From assembly GCA_030522415.1 (NCBI GenBank), contig CM060114.1, positions 22,797,304 through 22,861,303 on the forward strand: a stretch of 64,000 nt of DNA, in the 5' to 3' direction. This stretch comes from Channallabes apus (lineage: Eukaryota > Chordata > Actinopteri > Siluriformes > Clariidae). Within the stretch, counting starts at the first letter, position 1. The number at the start of each line of letters is the position of its first letter. Positions 9,346-21,322 of this stretch are shown piece after piece. The translations under genes and the position numbers were made by a program. The notes below the pieces were generated by a model, which did no database searches, was not told where the DNA came from, and saw only the letters and a list, made by a program, of their open reading frames with translations.

Positions 9346-11510
9346 CCTAAAAATTAAAAAATTACACCACAAATGAAGATGTGCTATAAATGCAATTGAG
9401 CTAAGTACAGAATTTGCAATAAAATTAAAGTTCCAGCTTTAAATAAAACAATTAAAATATATAAATTATACAGGAACCGAATTTACAAAATAAAAGAGGA
9501 AAATTTTAAGTATAAAACATAAAAAATATAAAAGTATAAACGTGTGAAAATAGCAGTAGTGTGATTAAAATATGACGTATAAAATGATATGCGTGTCAAC
9601 AGCAGTGTGATTGTCGATGTCCTATAGTGCAAGTTACTCCTCAATTTATGTGTACAATATTATTATTGTTAAAATTATAAAGTAAACAGCGTAACCCAGG
9701 ACTAGTTGCCTAGATGACTTATACAGTATAAAACATGTTTGAGTTGTGGCACAGAAACAGATATTAAATGTTTTTATGTAGTTTAATATTGTTAAACATT
9801 TAAAATATTATAGTTATTGTAAATTATCTTAAAGTATAATAAAATAGAATATATCTTAAATTTAATTTTTCAGAAATATATATAAAAAAATACAATTTAT
9901 GGAAAAACATGTATGATCATAATGTGATCTTAATAGGCTCATAATGTCTTTTGCTGCTGAATCTATTCCCATTTGTTAGTCATTTAATGAGATTATGTGA
10001 TGCTTAATAAGAAATAGGCAGATAAAACCTTATAACCAAACAGCATTTGATATTGATATCTCAGAATAATAGCAATAATAATAATAATTGTATTTGGCTA
10101 GAAACTTTCAAATTCTCTCAAAAGTTCAATATTATAAGTTTGAATACATGTTTAGGCCTTGTTGAGCTACAGTAAAAGATCTTCTTGGTTGGAATGTCCA
10201 ACTTTTATGTCTCATACAGTTGTTAACCTAGGTAGAACTTTATTGTCCTAATACTCACATCATAAAATATGCAGACCATAACCAGAACAAAAACAGAAAG
10301 TAGTTAGCTTTTACCAATAAATATAATTTTAATCAAAAACGTATTATTAGAGAGTTAAAAATTGTTATGCCTTATCCTCGCTTCTGGGCAGAAGGAGTGT
10401 ATATGGAGTGTATGAACAGAAATATTACCACTATTGAAGTGAAGTCTGAGGTAGGTTCAGCCTGATGTCTGGGGTAATGTGACTTCTTTCATGGCCCTAC
10501 AACATTATTGGACATGGATATGATGTAAAGGTGTTGCAACTACAAAATGAAGTTTAAAGAGAACTGGCTATGTGTGTCACGGCACCCTTTAAATCTTCCG
10601 AATCCTCCCTCAGGTGCATACTGACACAGTTATATCTTTGGTCATTTCCTCTTGATTGTTTCATGGCTGATCTTTTAAATGGCTATGTAGCATTTAATTA
10701 GATTTTTGTCACAGCTCTGGCATGCTGCCAAAACTATTCTTTCTACTAAATGCATGACAAGTATGTTTCAATCCTGTAACATAAACAAATCTGTAAACAA
10801 ACTTGTAAAAAAAACCTCTATACGTGCCATTTAGATATAAATTCACTTATTATTGAACAAGTAAAAGGTTTGTAGTTTGACAAGGCCATGAAATATTTAT
10901 TACTCTATAAAATAAATAAAATCTGCTACACGGCAGCTCAATCAGACCCCACTGGGTTTTGTCCTGCTTTCATCACCCCATCACACACATTAGCTGAATA
11001 AACACAATCCTCCCATCACTCCCAGAGTTGCAGTTAGGATGATTACACCGTTCTGTCCTATTAACCTCTCCTTCTCTATGGAGCAATTGCTGTGTGATCT
11101 ATGGTGTAATATCAGTTTGTTAGATGAGCAGTTATTGTTGTCAGTAGCATTACTACTGCTGTCGCTATCAAACTGCAATTTCATTCAGAGTGTTATGGCT
11201 GAGAAGTTTGCAGGGGAAAATCAACTAATCACTAAAAGAAGAATACTTTTATGCAATTTACATTATTATTATGTAATTATTAGTTATGATGCTTCCTTTA
11301 AAGTGATAGTGTAATTAATATGTTGGACATGTTGTAGCTAAAGATATTCACTTTTAAAGAAGACTTGTAACAAGCTCCTAGCTTTCATTTTAAAAAGCAG
11401 GTGAAATTTCAAGGAACATTTCAATATCCTTTATTTTTAAATAATGAATAATTTTTTTATAGACCTTTATACTAATGTGTGAAAAAATTTTTTTTTTAGA
11501 TATTCCTAAA
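9346..11510. other. AT-rich non-coding stretch
   Basis: No gene or clear repeat. The part near 10930-11210 is less AT-rich and of higher complexity than its surroundings (see findings). The two short opposing ORFs there have no recognisable motif. Confidence 0.4.
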
Positions 11511-11548
11511 TTATTATTATTATTATGTTGTTGTTGTTGTTGTTGTTT
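11511..11548. repeat. (ATT)n/(GTT)n microsatellite
   Basis: ATT units pass into about seven GTT units. Confidence 0.85.
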
Positions 11549-11613
11549 TAGATACCTTCACATAACTAGCTACAACAAAATGTCATAGTCTTTGCTAAAA
11601 ACGCATGGTTTAA

Positions 11614-11633
11614 GTACACACACACACACACAC
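11614..11633. repeat. (CA)n array, left of gypsy copy 1
   Basis: A short CA run abuts the element end. The matching long run at 15097-15185 lies on its other side, so the element landed in a CA array. Confidence 0.9.
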
Positions 11634-11676
11634 TGTCAGAACTAACCTTCGGTGACCAGAAGACGTAGCTTAGCGG

Positions 11677-11859
11677 TTAGCTAACGGCTCCTGACGGTCC
11701 TGGTGTGGAGGATACCCTGTGACGGTAGTCCCGAATGAGCTCGGGGTCGAGGATGAAACGCGCTGGGACCCAAGATCGCTCCTCGGGGCCGTAGCCCTCC
11801 CAATCGACCAGGTACTGGGTACCTCTGCCCCGAGGGCGTGAGTCGAGTATCCGTCGCAC
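11677..11859 (-). pseudogene. Chromodomain end of gypsy copy 1 Pol
   Basis: This 60-aa frame reads [20 protein letters not shown] and continues [15 protein letters not shown], the chromodomain at the Pol C-terminus. It is out of frame with the upstream integrase, and a stop near 11882 precedes it. Confidence 0.85.
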
Positions 11860-13496
11860 GGTGTAGGCGGGACCACCGTCAATGATTCAGAGGGGAGGAG
11901 CAGGGGGGGTGGGTGGAACCATAGGTGAAGTGATGAAGGGTTTTAGTTGTGATGTATGGAATATTGGGTGGATCCGGAGCGCCGCAGGCAGGTTACCGGT
12001 AGGTAACAGGGTTTATCCGGAGGGTGATGCGATATGGTCCGATGAATCTGGGGGAGAGTTTCCGTGATTCGGTGTGTAAATGTGTAGGTTCTTTGTCGAA
12101 AGCCATACCTTGTCACCTACTTTGTACAACTGTCCCGGAGGGTGTCGGTGGCGATGCTGAACGACGTAGACGGTGTTGGCACGTTGTATGACGGTGTTGG
12201 CTTGATTCCAAATCCGCCGACACCTACGGACCAACTGTTGGGCCGAGGGTACATCAACCTCCGGTTCTTGATGTTGGAACATTGGAGGTTGGAAACCGTA
12301 GCAAACCTCAAATGGGCTTAGTTTGGTGGCAGAGGAGACGTGGAGGTTGTGGGATAGTTCAGCCTATATGAGGTAGCGGGCCCAGGAGCGCTGGCGATCA
12401 GACACAAGACACCTCAGGTAGCGCTCCAGCTGTTGGTTGGTCCGTTCCGTCTGACCATTTGTCTGGGGATGGTAACCAGATGATAGACTACTGGTGGAAT
12501 CGATCAGATGGCAGAACGCCTTCCAGAACCGGGCGGTGAACTGGGGACCCCTGTCCGAGACGATGTCTTTGGGGAACCCATGCAGGCGGACTACGTGTTC
12601 CAATATCAGCTCCCCTTGGCCGAGGGGAGTCCGGTGAGGGCCACCAGGTGTACAGCTTTGGAGAACCAGTCAACTATGGTGAGGATGGTGTTCTTCCCTT
12701 CAGAAACCGGCAGGCCCGTGATGAAGTCTAGGGCGATGTGCGTCCAGGGTCGTCGAGGAATGGGAAGTGGTTGAAGCTCTCCGGGAGTGGGTCGGTTGGT
12801 GTCCTTAGCCCTGGCGCACACCGGACACGCCTGAACAAACTCCTCAATGTCCTTTGTCATGGAGGGCCACCAGAACGCCCGTTTTATGAATGAAAGAGTT
12901 CTTCGGTTGCTGGGATGTCCAGCAACGGGCAAAGAGTGTCCCCATTGGAGTACCTCTGACCTTAAGGGCTGGGGCACATAGAGTCGTCCAGGCGGCGCAC
13001 CTGCCGGTCCGGCCTCCGCAGCCTGAGCCTGGCGGACCCTCGTCTCCAAGTCCCATTGGAGGGGTGCAATGATGCGTGAAGAGGGTATGACAGGCACGGG
13101 GTCCGCCCGGGGAACATCTTCCTCTTGAGCATCCCCTCTGGAGAGGGCGTCGGCCTTGGTGTTTTTGGACCCCGGGCGGTATGATAGGTGGAAGTTAAAC
13201 TGTTCGAAAAATAGTGCCCATCGTGCCTGTCGTGGGTTGAGCTGTTTTAAACTTCGGATGGTGATGAGGTTCTGGTGATCCGTCCAGACAATGAACGGCT
13301 CACTGGCGCCCTGGAGCCAGTGACGCCATTCCTCCAAGGCCCACTTTATGCCCAACAGCTCGCGGTCCGCTACCCCGTATCGCTGCTGAGTGGGGTCATA
13401 CTTCTTGGAGAAGAAGCCACATGGATGCAGCTTCTGGTCTGGACCTCGCTGGGAGAGAACAGCGCCGGCGCCCACATCCGACGCATCCACCTCCAC
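11860..13496 (-). pseudogene. RNase H and integrase of gypsy copy 1 (broken)
   Basis: From 13496 the frame enters RNase H at EVDASDVGAGAVLSQ, with ADRELLGIKWALEEWRHW and WTDHQNL, which cuts RNA in RNA/DNA hybrids. The integrase zinc-binding part follows (WGHSLPVAGHP ... CPVCARAK) and the first catalytic D in LDFITGLP. A small deletion near 12605 shifts the frame. 12603-12364 then has SDRGPQF and NGQTERTNQ, completing the triad, and ends at a TAG that replaces a Trp codon. A third segment, 12282-12013, carries the DKVWLSTKNLH module before another shift. No active Pol is possible. Confidence 0.88.
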
Positions 13497-13768
13497 AACG
13501 AATGGTTGGTTGGCATCTGGGTTGAAGAATAATTGGAGTCAATGAAGTTGCCGGCGGCACCGGAATCGATGAACGCCGCACCTCGAACTCGTTTGTGGCC
13601 AAATTGAAGGGTTACCTGGACCGTGAGGCGGGAGATGGTGGTGCTGGTGGCGGTGGAGATGTGGATGGGGCCCGGTGAGTCTCTCCTCATTCTCACCGGG
13701 GTTGTGCGTTTCCCGGGCGAAGTGGACAGATCGCTCGGTGGTGGGCTGCTGACCCGCAATAGGCACAT
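13497..13768 (-). pseudogene. Protease start of gypsy copy 1, fused by deletion to RNase H
   Basis: This -1 frame overlaps the gag end and contains the aspartic protease motif [12 protein letters not shown]. Directly after it the sequence jumps to the base of the RNase H domain, in another frame, at about 13525. In copies 2 and 3 the rest of protease and the whole RT lie between. The joint is a single clean internal deletion. Confidence 0.85.
13671..13714 (-). promoter_or_regulatory. Predicted gag-pol -1 frameshift signal, copy 1
   Basis: Slippery heptamer GGGAAAC at 13714-13708, in phase G GGA AAC with gag, then a 7-nt spacer, a perfect 9-bp stem CCCGGTGAG/CTCACCGGG (13700-13692 and 13679-13671) and a 12-nt loop. 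Slipping back one base enters the protease frame. Confidence 0.75.
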
Positions 13769-14730
13769 AATCCCTCCCGAAATCGTCGTTCTCGCTCTTT
13801 CACGGTCAGGGAGGCGCGTCCTAATTGCATGGGTTCCCCGGCTCCGGTGTCAACCACGGCAGGAGGTGGAGATCCGACATGTCCGGTATCGGTGCTGGAG
13901 AAAGCTGCAGGTGGTCGTGGGGTGGTGTAGGAGTAGGTGGGTGCAGGCGGCAGGGTCCTGGCTGGCTTTGGACGGGCAAGGAGACGCTGATCGATTCGAA
14001 GGGCGAGCTGGATCAACCCCTCCAATGTGGCAGGAAGTTCTCGTCCGGTGAGCTCTTTAATCCGTGAAGCCAGTCCCTCGTAGAAGGATGTCCGGAGCGC
14101 GGCATCTCCCCAGGTGGTTTGTACAGCTAGGGTCCGGAACTCAGCTGTATACCGGCTCACGGACAATCCTCGCTGCCGCAGGTGGTATAATTTGGTGTCG
14201 GTCTCCACCTCTCCCGCTGGATGTTCGAAGGTGAGTTTGAGTTGGCAGGTAAATTAGTTGTATGAATGGGCGGTGTCTGTATCCGCCCGCAGAACTGCCG
14301 TGGTCCACTCTGCTGCCTGCCCGGATAGCAACGAGACAAGGAGAGCAATGCGTAGCCGATCGGTGGAGTATCTGGTGGAATTGAATTCAAAAACCAGATT
14401 TAGTGCTGTCAAAAACACACTGCATCTCCCATCCGTGCCGTCCCACTTGTCTGGAAGAGCCAAAAATACATCAGAAGGGGGTGGCGGTTGGTGCGGCGCC
14501 GTGGCTGCCACGATGGGAGGCCGGCTAGCCGCGCCATCCACAGCCGCGCGGAGATCCGCGTTCTCCCGCCGGAGCTCCATGACCTCGCGGCGCAAGGCCG
14601 CGACGTCTTGGAGGCCCCGGCGTAGATCAGCGATCTCTCCGGTTAGCTTGTTGATGAGCTCGGCGTGCTGATCTACCACGTCGCAGAGGTGCGCGTGATC
14701 CGCTGGGTTCACCGCGTGTGGCTCAGTCAT
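13693..14730 (-). pseudogene. gag of gypsy copy 1 (one nonsense codon)
   Basis: The ATG at 14730 lies two bases inside the 5' LTR boundary. Coding runs 346 codons to a TGA at 13695-13693. The N-terminus has a predicted coiled coil (RRENADLRAAVDG region), the middle the capsid-like Gag domain (CSVFLTALNLVFEFNSTRYS, LRIALLVSLLSGQAAEW), the C-terminus a CCHC zinc knuckle CAYCGSAAHHRAIC (CX2CX4HX4C) that binds RNA. A TAA at about 14256-14254 interrupts the frame about 159 codons in; the frame is otherwise the same before and after. Gag packages element RNA into cytoplasmic particles. Confidence 0.9.
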
Positions 14731-14731
14731 T
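14721..14731 (-). promoter_or_regulatory. Predicted self-priming primer-binding site, copy 1
   Basis: AATGACTGAGC on the minus strand is the exact 11-nt reverse complement of GCTCAGTCATT at 15003-14993 in the LTR, about 30 nt below TATAAA (15033). It overlaps the gag ATG. Confidence 0.7.
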
Positions 14732-14732
14732 C

Positions 14733-15095
14733 TGTCAGAACTAACCTTCGGTGACCAGAAGACGTAGCTTAGCGGTTAGCCCTTTGTTGCGTGAATGGTA
14801 AACCTAACGCGGAGGAACACGAATAGGCAGGATAATCACGCTCTTTAACCAAAGGTCTCTCACGAAAAGGGAGCATGGGAAAGACACAATCTAACCCGCG
14901 TCCTATAAACACACACTCAATCAGAAAGCAAAGCCAAAAGGGTGAGTGCTCACAGTTAGACGAACGATTCCGACTGGGCATCTGGTGAACTCAATGACTG
15001 AGCGATATGCTATGGTTTGTTTACCTTTTTATACTTCCTGGTTCACGACCGCTTTACTTCCGGGTCCTAGTGCCGGTCGCGGACTGAGTGTGCAT

Positions 15096-15099
<4 letters not shown>
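14733..15099 (-). repeat. 5' LTR of gypsy copy 1
   Basis: The 367-bp LTR reads TGTCATGCAC...GTTCTGACA on the minus strand. GTATAAAAAGG is the TATA box. It is clearly related to the LTRs of copy 3 (63272-63655). Confidence 0.9.

Positions 15100-15185
<86 letters not shown>
15097..15185. repeat. (CA)n microsatellite, about 88 bp
   Basis: Uninterrupted CA run, the right flank of gypsy copy 1. Confidence 0.95.
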
Positions 15186-15187
<2 letters not shown>

Positions 15188-16025
15188 TATTACTAAAAGA
15201 TATATTTGGCTTGTACTGTACATTATCTCTGTTAGAAATGCTGTGACCTGGAAAAACATGTTGAATGTTCCTGTGGTTGTTTTTATCAAAATTCGTCTCC
15301 CTATAACATACTTCCAAACATGCTTTAACTGTACAAATGCAGCTGTACAAATATCCAGTCTACATAAACAGCTTTAAGCAATAACTAGCTTGCTAAGTAG
15401 GGGTTAAAACAGAGATGGAACCTTTGATCAGAATTATATAATTGTTTTTAAGTAAATATATATACAAATGAATACTGTATATATGTTTTAATGCTACTCA
15501 TAGCAAATATTGTACAAATATATAATTGGGCAGTGGTGTCTTGTAATCTGCTTTCTACTATAGTGTTATCTAGGACCCCAGATTACGTAAAATATGTAAA
15601 TGTAATGAATTATATAAAACCTTACACATACAACATAAAGCTGCTTCTTCAATAATACAATAATAATACAATTAAAACATTAATATTAAACTTATAATGA
15701 GTAGTGAAGGGTCTTGAATGTCTAAACTGTCGATTGTTATACATATTCCCTACTGTATAGATATAGATATAGTATAAATTTCCTACTTTTTATGGTAATT
15801 TTTCTAATTTGTGCATATTTCTTCTATTTGAAATGGCATTCAAAACAATTTAAACTATTAAATAGCAATTGATTAAAATCTAGTGCACTGGTGTCTGTAC
15901 GAAGAACATGCAAACTGGTGCCTTTAAGTATACGAAGAACATGCTAATTCAATGCACACAGATGAGGAGTGATATTCAAGGTGCTACAGTAGGTGACAGT
16001 GCTAATCATGAAACTGCCTTACTGC
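15186..16025. other. AT-rich stretch, no gene seen
   Basis: Only short chance frames. Confidence 0.4.
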
Positions 16026-16480
16026 CTTGAGGTACAGTACTTTGCAAAGTCTTAAGTCACTCCTCTTTTCTGCATATTAAATAAAATTAAATTAGATACG
16101 GGACCAAATGTTTTACTGTAACAGGTTGCAAATTGCCCAAAGATACAATTTAAAAATTGGTTATTTATGCAACAACCCCAGCAGCAACCTCATTTCTCCT
16201 CTCGTCTGTTCCAAACACTCAGCATTCAGCATCACCAGTATGCTAATCAATTGGCCTGATCATCTGCCATCATCTGCACCTTCTCACTGGTTCATGCATT
16301 TTAAGTTTTTATGCTTGTGTGGCTTAACAAACAAAAAGCATTCCTCTGAAAATGGCTAGGTACAGGACAGGGTCTGAACTGAAAACTTTGACCAAAAACT
16401 TGAAAAAAATGACAGCCCAAAAGACCTTTACAAAGCCTGGAGTCCTATGTACAGTAATAATCTTTCATATTTGTGTTCAC
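16026..16480 (+). mobile_element. Possible Tc1-like deletion derivative
   Basis: The start (ACAGTACTTTGCAAAGTCTTA) resembles the terminal repeat of a teleost Tc1 family, and near 16420 the text GCCCAAAAGACCTTTACAAA resembles the end of the same family. Both rest on memory of the family, and the coding middle is unreadable. Confidence 0.4.
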
Positions 16481-17202
16481 AGAAATTCCATAACATGAAA
16501 TATCAAATGAGTTTGATTATATTCCGGATATTTTCACTTGCGATGATTTGTTGGAGTGGTCAAATGTCTTTCATACTGTATATTAAGGTATTATTTCATG
16601 TATGAATCTTTATTAAACTGTATAAGAAAAAAAATATACTTGCCAGTTGGTTAAATGTTACTGTATGTTAGCAGTTTAAACTTAAAATTGAAATGTCAGT
16701 GGAATGATGGACATATTTTAGTTTGTTATCTTAAATACAGTCAGCTATCATCAATTTGAGGTTCATCTAGAAAATTGTATTTAGATTGGCAATCATTTTT
16801 CCCACCACATTATACTGGCATATTTTCACACTTCTACTTTGGGTCAAGATGTCTTGAAATCAATACAGTAAAAGCTTACATCTATTTTTGTGCCTTTTCT
16901 TTTTCCATTGCTATGTCAATTCTGTAATCAGTTAATATAAGTCACTTTTGGACAAAGGCCTGAGCTAAATGCAAATCTCAGTCTGATCAAATTGAAATTG
17001 TGAGTTTGAACATTAACTCATGGCAGGCATCAGCTACAGAATCTCTTCTAAAAATGGACTTTGAAAAGGTCTGGCTTATTGGAAGCCCACACACGGATAT
17101 GCCATTAATGAATGAGCAAGAAGAGTGTGTGGGGGTTAGCACTTTTGCGCATTGCTTTTCAGACATGCTTCACACTGATGAACAAAGTTATGACCATGAG
17201 TC

Positions 17203-17206
17203 ACAC

Positions 17207-17290
<84 letters not shown>
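17203..17290. repeat. (CA)n microsatellite, about 88 bp
   Basis: CA run with one G interruption near its start. ORFs rich in Thr-His here are products of the repeat. Confidence 0.95.
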
Positions 17291-17293
<3 letters not shown>

Positions 17294-17529
17294 AATGCAC
17301 AACTCACCAGCATACCGTTCACAGCTAACTTCAAAGTACCAATGCAAAAAGACACCTTTGCTCTTTTTTTTCCTCTCTTTTACATTCCCTTGTTCAGGTA
17401 TTGCAATTTCTCTTCTGCCTTCAGCTGTATCTATTTAATCTCTTTTTTTTTTGTCCTTTCCTGTAAGAAAATACAGTTAACGTTTCAGTCAATTTCATAT
17501 TCTGAGTAATATACATGAATTTCTTATAC

Positions 17530-17870
17530 TGTACAGTGGTGGGCAAAAATATTGAAATGAAAGTGAAATGTAATGTTTTAATGGCATTCTCATATTTATG
17601 CAAGTACAATTCAATACATAGGATTTTCCAATTAAAATAATACAAGAATAAGAAAAAAAAAAAGGATTAAAAAAAAAAAAAGCTTCCTGAATAAAATAAA
17701 ATAAAAAATGAATGGTATGAGTTATGCAGGAGTTACAGACTCTGCTTCCTGAAGATTGTGTACATGTACGTTAACAGTTACGTTTCTTGACTGCTACTGT
17801 CTTCTTCACCATTGTCCAACAGTTTTCTATTGCGTTTAGGTCTGGTGATGGAGTTATATGTTCATTTTTT
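17530..17870 (-). pseudogene. Tc1/mariner-like transposase relic, C-terminal end
   Basis: On the minus strand, 17860-17775 reads HITPSPDLNAIENCWTMVKK, the last catalytic block (PDLN-IE) of Tc1-like transposases. CAGTGGTGGGCAAAAATATT at about 17535 looks like the outer terminal repeat on that side. The rest of the gene is missing; a long CA array lies just beyond. Confidence 0.7.
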
Positions 17871-17965
17871 ATACTGTACTGTATGTAGTAATGAAAGAAT
17901 TGGCAGTTCAGAGTAAACATCACATTTGGCCACGGCATTGTGGTGCTAGCTTGTAAATGCACATA

Positions 17966-17966
<1 letters not shown>

Positions 17967-18047
<81 letters not shown>
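17967..18047. repeat. (CA)n microsatellite, about 80 bp
   Basis: Pure CA run. Confidence 0.95.
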
Positions 18048-18050
<3 letters not shown>

Positions 18051-18148
18051 CTAGCATTTATTTTCAGTAACATTAATGAGATGGGTTTTCATGAATGAAT
18101 ATTATGTGTGTGAGTGTGTGTATAAAGTTTTGGTTGGGCTTACTTACC

Positions 18149-18190
18149 AAAAAAAAAAAAAAAAAAAAGAAAGAAAGAAAGAAAGAAAGA
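18149..18190. repeat. Poly(A)/(GAAA)n tract
   Basis: About 20 A followed by about five GAAA units. Confidence 0.85.
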
Positions 18191-18474
18191 CATTGGAGGG
18201 TTGGAATATTTTGGCCTTGTGTCCTGTTCTTGCTTCACATTCAGGGTAAAATATTCTGCATTCAACATTTGGCTGAATCATGAGCTTAGTTTGATATTGT
18301 CATATGAATGCATTTGCATATGTGTGTGTGTAATGGTGTGTTAGGGATTTTCCACACTAACAGCTCAGGTTGAAAATGATATTACCATTGTTACTGAACA
18401 GTATTTACTGTAAGTGAAAAACTGTCTACTGCCTGATTAAGGTAGGACAAAATAAACAATTCAGACTGGGTGTT

Positions 18475-18499
18475 GAGAGAGAGAGAGAGAGAGAGAGAG
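18475..18499. repeat. (GA)n microsatellite
   Basis: About eleven GA units. Confidence 0.85.
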
Positions 18500-18800
18500 C
18501 ACTGAAAAAAAGAGCATTTCTCAGAAACAAAAACAAATTTTAAATTTAATAGCCTTAGCAGCCCTAATGTGTTTGGAGTTTGGGGGAAATGCTGCTGATA
18601 AATAACATTAGCTGCATTTACATTAACAAAATTTCTTCAAGCCATTTAAAATCAGTCTGATTTTACCTGTAACTTATTTAAAAATGCATAAAGCGGTTTC
18701 CCCCCCCCCCCCCCCTGTGTGAAGCATTTAAACTGCTGGAAATATGAAGATGATGAAGAAAAGCATTGTTGGCCAGCTTTGAGAACCCTATTGTTAAATT

Positions 18801-19174
18801 CAGTGGAACCTTGGTTTGCAAGTAACCCAGTTTATGAGAATTCTGCAAGATGAGCAAAATTTTTCTTTTTATAAATGAGTGAGTCTTGACATATACGAGT
18901 AGCGAGTATCATGTACTGTAGCAAGCATGCACTTCTTGTTTTTACCTCGTGCGCCACATGATCCCAACTGAGCCAATGGTTGTTCTCTCTCTTGCGCAGC
19001 CAAGTGCAGGTTAATTAATTTTATATATTGTATTCATTATTTTTATAGGAATACTTTTGAATTGTGAAACGAATTGTCAGATTTTCTATTATGGAGGAAA
19101 TTCACTTTGATATATGAGTGTTTTGTTACACAAGCACGCTTCCAGAATTATGCTCACAATCCAAGGTTCCACTG
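18801..19174. mobile_element. MITE, 374 bp, with perfect 14-bp terminal inverted repeats
   Basis: It starts CAGTGGAACCTTGG (18801-18814) and ends CCAAGGTTCCACTG (19161-19174), exact inverse copies. The interior is non-coding. The right end of the larger element at 51775-52905 shares CAGTGGAACC and the following GCAAG/CGAGTAAC-like text, so they are one family, probably Tc1/mariner-type. Flanking TA is not clear here. Confidence 0.8.
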
Positions 19175-19382
19175 TGCATACATATACTGTATAGAACTGA
19201 TACAGTATTGTTTGACAGTTTTTCTTCCCTTTGTGAGAAGGTTTTTAGCACTTCTATATAATAATCAATATAAATATATATAAAACTCTTATTCACTGTG
19301 TACCTTTCAAACCTTAATTGTATCTATTGTACATTACTACATGCTTTACTGAGAAAACTCTACTACTATAATAAATACAACG

Positions 19383-19405
19383 TAAATAACAATAATAAAA
19401 TTAAT

Positions 19406-19438
<33 letters not shown>
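19383..19438. repeat. (AAT)n microsatellite
   Basis: Imperfect then perfect AAT/ATA run; the poly-Asn ORF here is its product. Confidence 0.85.
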
Positions 19439-19439
<1 letters not shown>

Positions 19440-19930
19440 CTCTGATGTGTAACAAGGCAATACATCTTTTTTTTTTACATTATTCCATACTCACACATTG
19501 TAACACTGACATTTACTGACATTAATAAATAAATTAATTCAATTGGATATTTATAGTAAATCTTTCCTAAAAAGCAGTATATATTAAAAAATCTTACTTA
19601 TATTTCAATACAGTTTTAGAGAAATCATTTCAGTAGACAAACAGCTCGGTTCTAATTTGCCAGTGATTAAAGTAACCTTTAAATACTGAGTGATGTTTTT
19701 ATTCTTGAGAGAAGCGGCATAACCTTTTCTAATATCACAAACTGATATTTGAAGATGGATGAATGCAATTGCTTTGTCTTCAATAAATAAAGTTCACACA
19801 GTCCCCTTTGTGAATCTCACTTGTCTGAAGTTTACTTGCATTCGCAAAGACAAACGTTAATTTACACAGTTAAGTAAAAAAAATCAACACATATCTAAGA
19901 TTTAAATTTATGCAAACAAAGCACACAAAA

Positions 19931-19931
<1 letters not shown>

Positions 19932-19969
<38 letters not shown>

Positions 19970-19977
19970 TGTGTGTA
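19932..19977. repeat. (GT)n microsatellite
   Basis: GT run with one A interruption. Confidence 0.9.
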
Positions 19978-20177
19978 TTTTGTAGGCTTACTTCCTGCTT
20001 TCTTTCTTCTGTGTTTGTGAAGATCCAGACAGGAGTAGGTGACCCAGAAAGAAAAAAGAAGATGAAGAAAGAGACGGCATCATATTTATAGATATCAGGA
20101 TAATGATGAAACTCCCACAGAGCTGCACACACATACACACACATACACACATGCACCATTACACTCATCGTTGCATC

Positions 20178-20688
20178 TTTTTATAACATAAATGAGAGGT
20201 TGACAGCATGTGATAAAGTTTGTCAGGAGATCTAGCACAGTCATAGCACAGATCAGTTCCCACACTGTTTTGCTTGAGTGGTAGCCACTTTAATACCTAT
20301 TACCTTTCACTTGTCCATGAATCCCATAATTTAGTAGATTAGGGCAGCAGCTGTGTTGTACTGTGTTGGTGAATAAACAGTTGGTTAGGAGAATCTAAAA
20401 GATAATGTGTAATATTAAATTTGATGTAAAACTGAATGTATTCCTATTGCTTAGGTTTGTAGACTCTTGTATAAAATATACTTTTTATAATTAATATATA
20501 ATAAAGTAGTATCAGACACTGATTTGAATTAATATTTAGCATTTCTACCACAGCAGTTCAGCACAGTTCACACTGGGAGACCATCAACGACGACAAAGGG
20601 GATTTTCTAAGAGAATTCAAGAGTTGGGTTTAACGATGGTGCATGGCTTGTCACAGCGACTATGGTGAGTAGGACCATTGTATAGAGG
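20178..20688. other. No gene seen
   Basis: AT-rich with nothing recognisable. Confidence 0.35.
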
Positions 20689-20693
20689 AAGAG

Positions 20694-21317
20694 TGTAACG
20701 GGATTGACCCCATGTGCACGGGCGGCACCATGAAGCACAGACACGAGACGAGGTCTTATGGGAAAAAGGGTAATTTTATTTAGGTAAAAATGGGGAAGGA
20801 AAGGGTCAAAGGAGGGAAGATGGAATGAAAGGGAAGGAAAGAAGTGAAAGGTGCACGTGCAGGTCCGAGGGCAGTGCCCAGCTGGCATGTGGGCACGCAG
20901 CGGGCGAAAGGTGGCGGAGGGCAGAATGGCAGAATGCAGCATGCGAAGGCAGCCCTCCTGCATGCTCCCTAAATGGTTCTTCTCCCGCTGTCAATGGCTG
21001 GCCTGGCCCCTCCCAGCTCTCTCTAGGTGCGGCCTCATACCTCCGTCGGCTGGGCAGATTCCCGGCTGGGATCGGGGGCCTTAACGCAGACCTTCTCGCT
21101 GCCTTTTCCTATTCGGGGGCAGGGATGCGAAGACAGGCTCGGCGCGGGAGTGAATGTGCCACGGGAGCTCGCACGTTTTTTTCTCACACTGTCTTCAGCA
21201 CGGAGATCAAAGGGTGGAGTTCCAGTGTCCTTTTTAAAGTCCCTGGGATGCCTACAGAGTGAGCGTGGTGTGATAATAGATTTCGGCACATGCCCATCAC
21301 AGGCGCACGCCGTGACA
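20694..21317 (-). mobile_element. Solo LTR with perfect 5-bp target duplication
   Basis: A 624-bp GC-rich block on the minus strand starts TGTCACGGCG and ends CCCGTTACA, giving TG...CA ends. AAGAG stands directly outside both ends (20689-20693 and 21318-21322). A TATA-like TTTAAAAAGG sits near 21230 and AATAAAATTAC near 20775 is a poly(A) signal. No internal coding region remains, so this is an LTR left by recombination between two LTRs. ORFs up to 145 aa inside have no known motif. The parent family was not recognised. Confidence 0.82.
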
Positions 21318-21322
21318 AAGAG

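Larger units (their letters stand above)
11634..15099 (-). mobile_element. Ty3/gypsy chromovirus, copy 1 (internally deleted)
   Basis: Reading on the minus strand: full 5' LTR (15099-14733), gag, frameshift signal, protease start, a large deletion, RNase H, integrase, chromodomain, and only the last 50-60 bp of the 3' LTR (to 11634). Compared with copy 3, about 1.3 kb from mid-protease through RT is missing, and most of the 3' LTR is lost. Both flanks start CACAC, compatible with a 5-bp target duplication inside the CA array but not provable there. Family: same as copies 2 and 3, sushi/Tf1-like. Confidence 0.92.
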
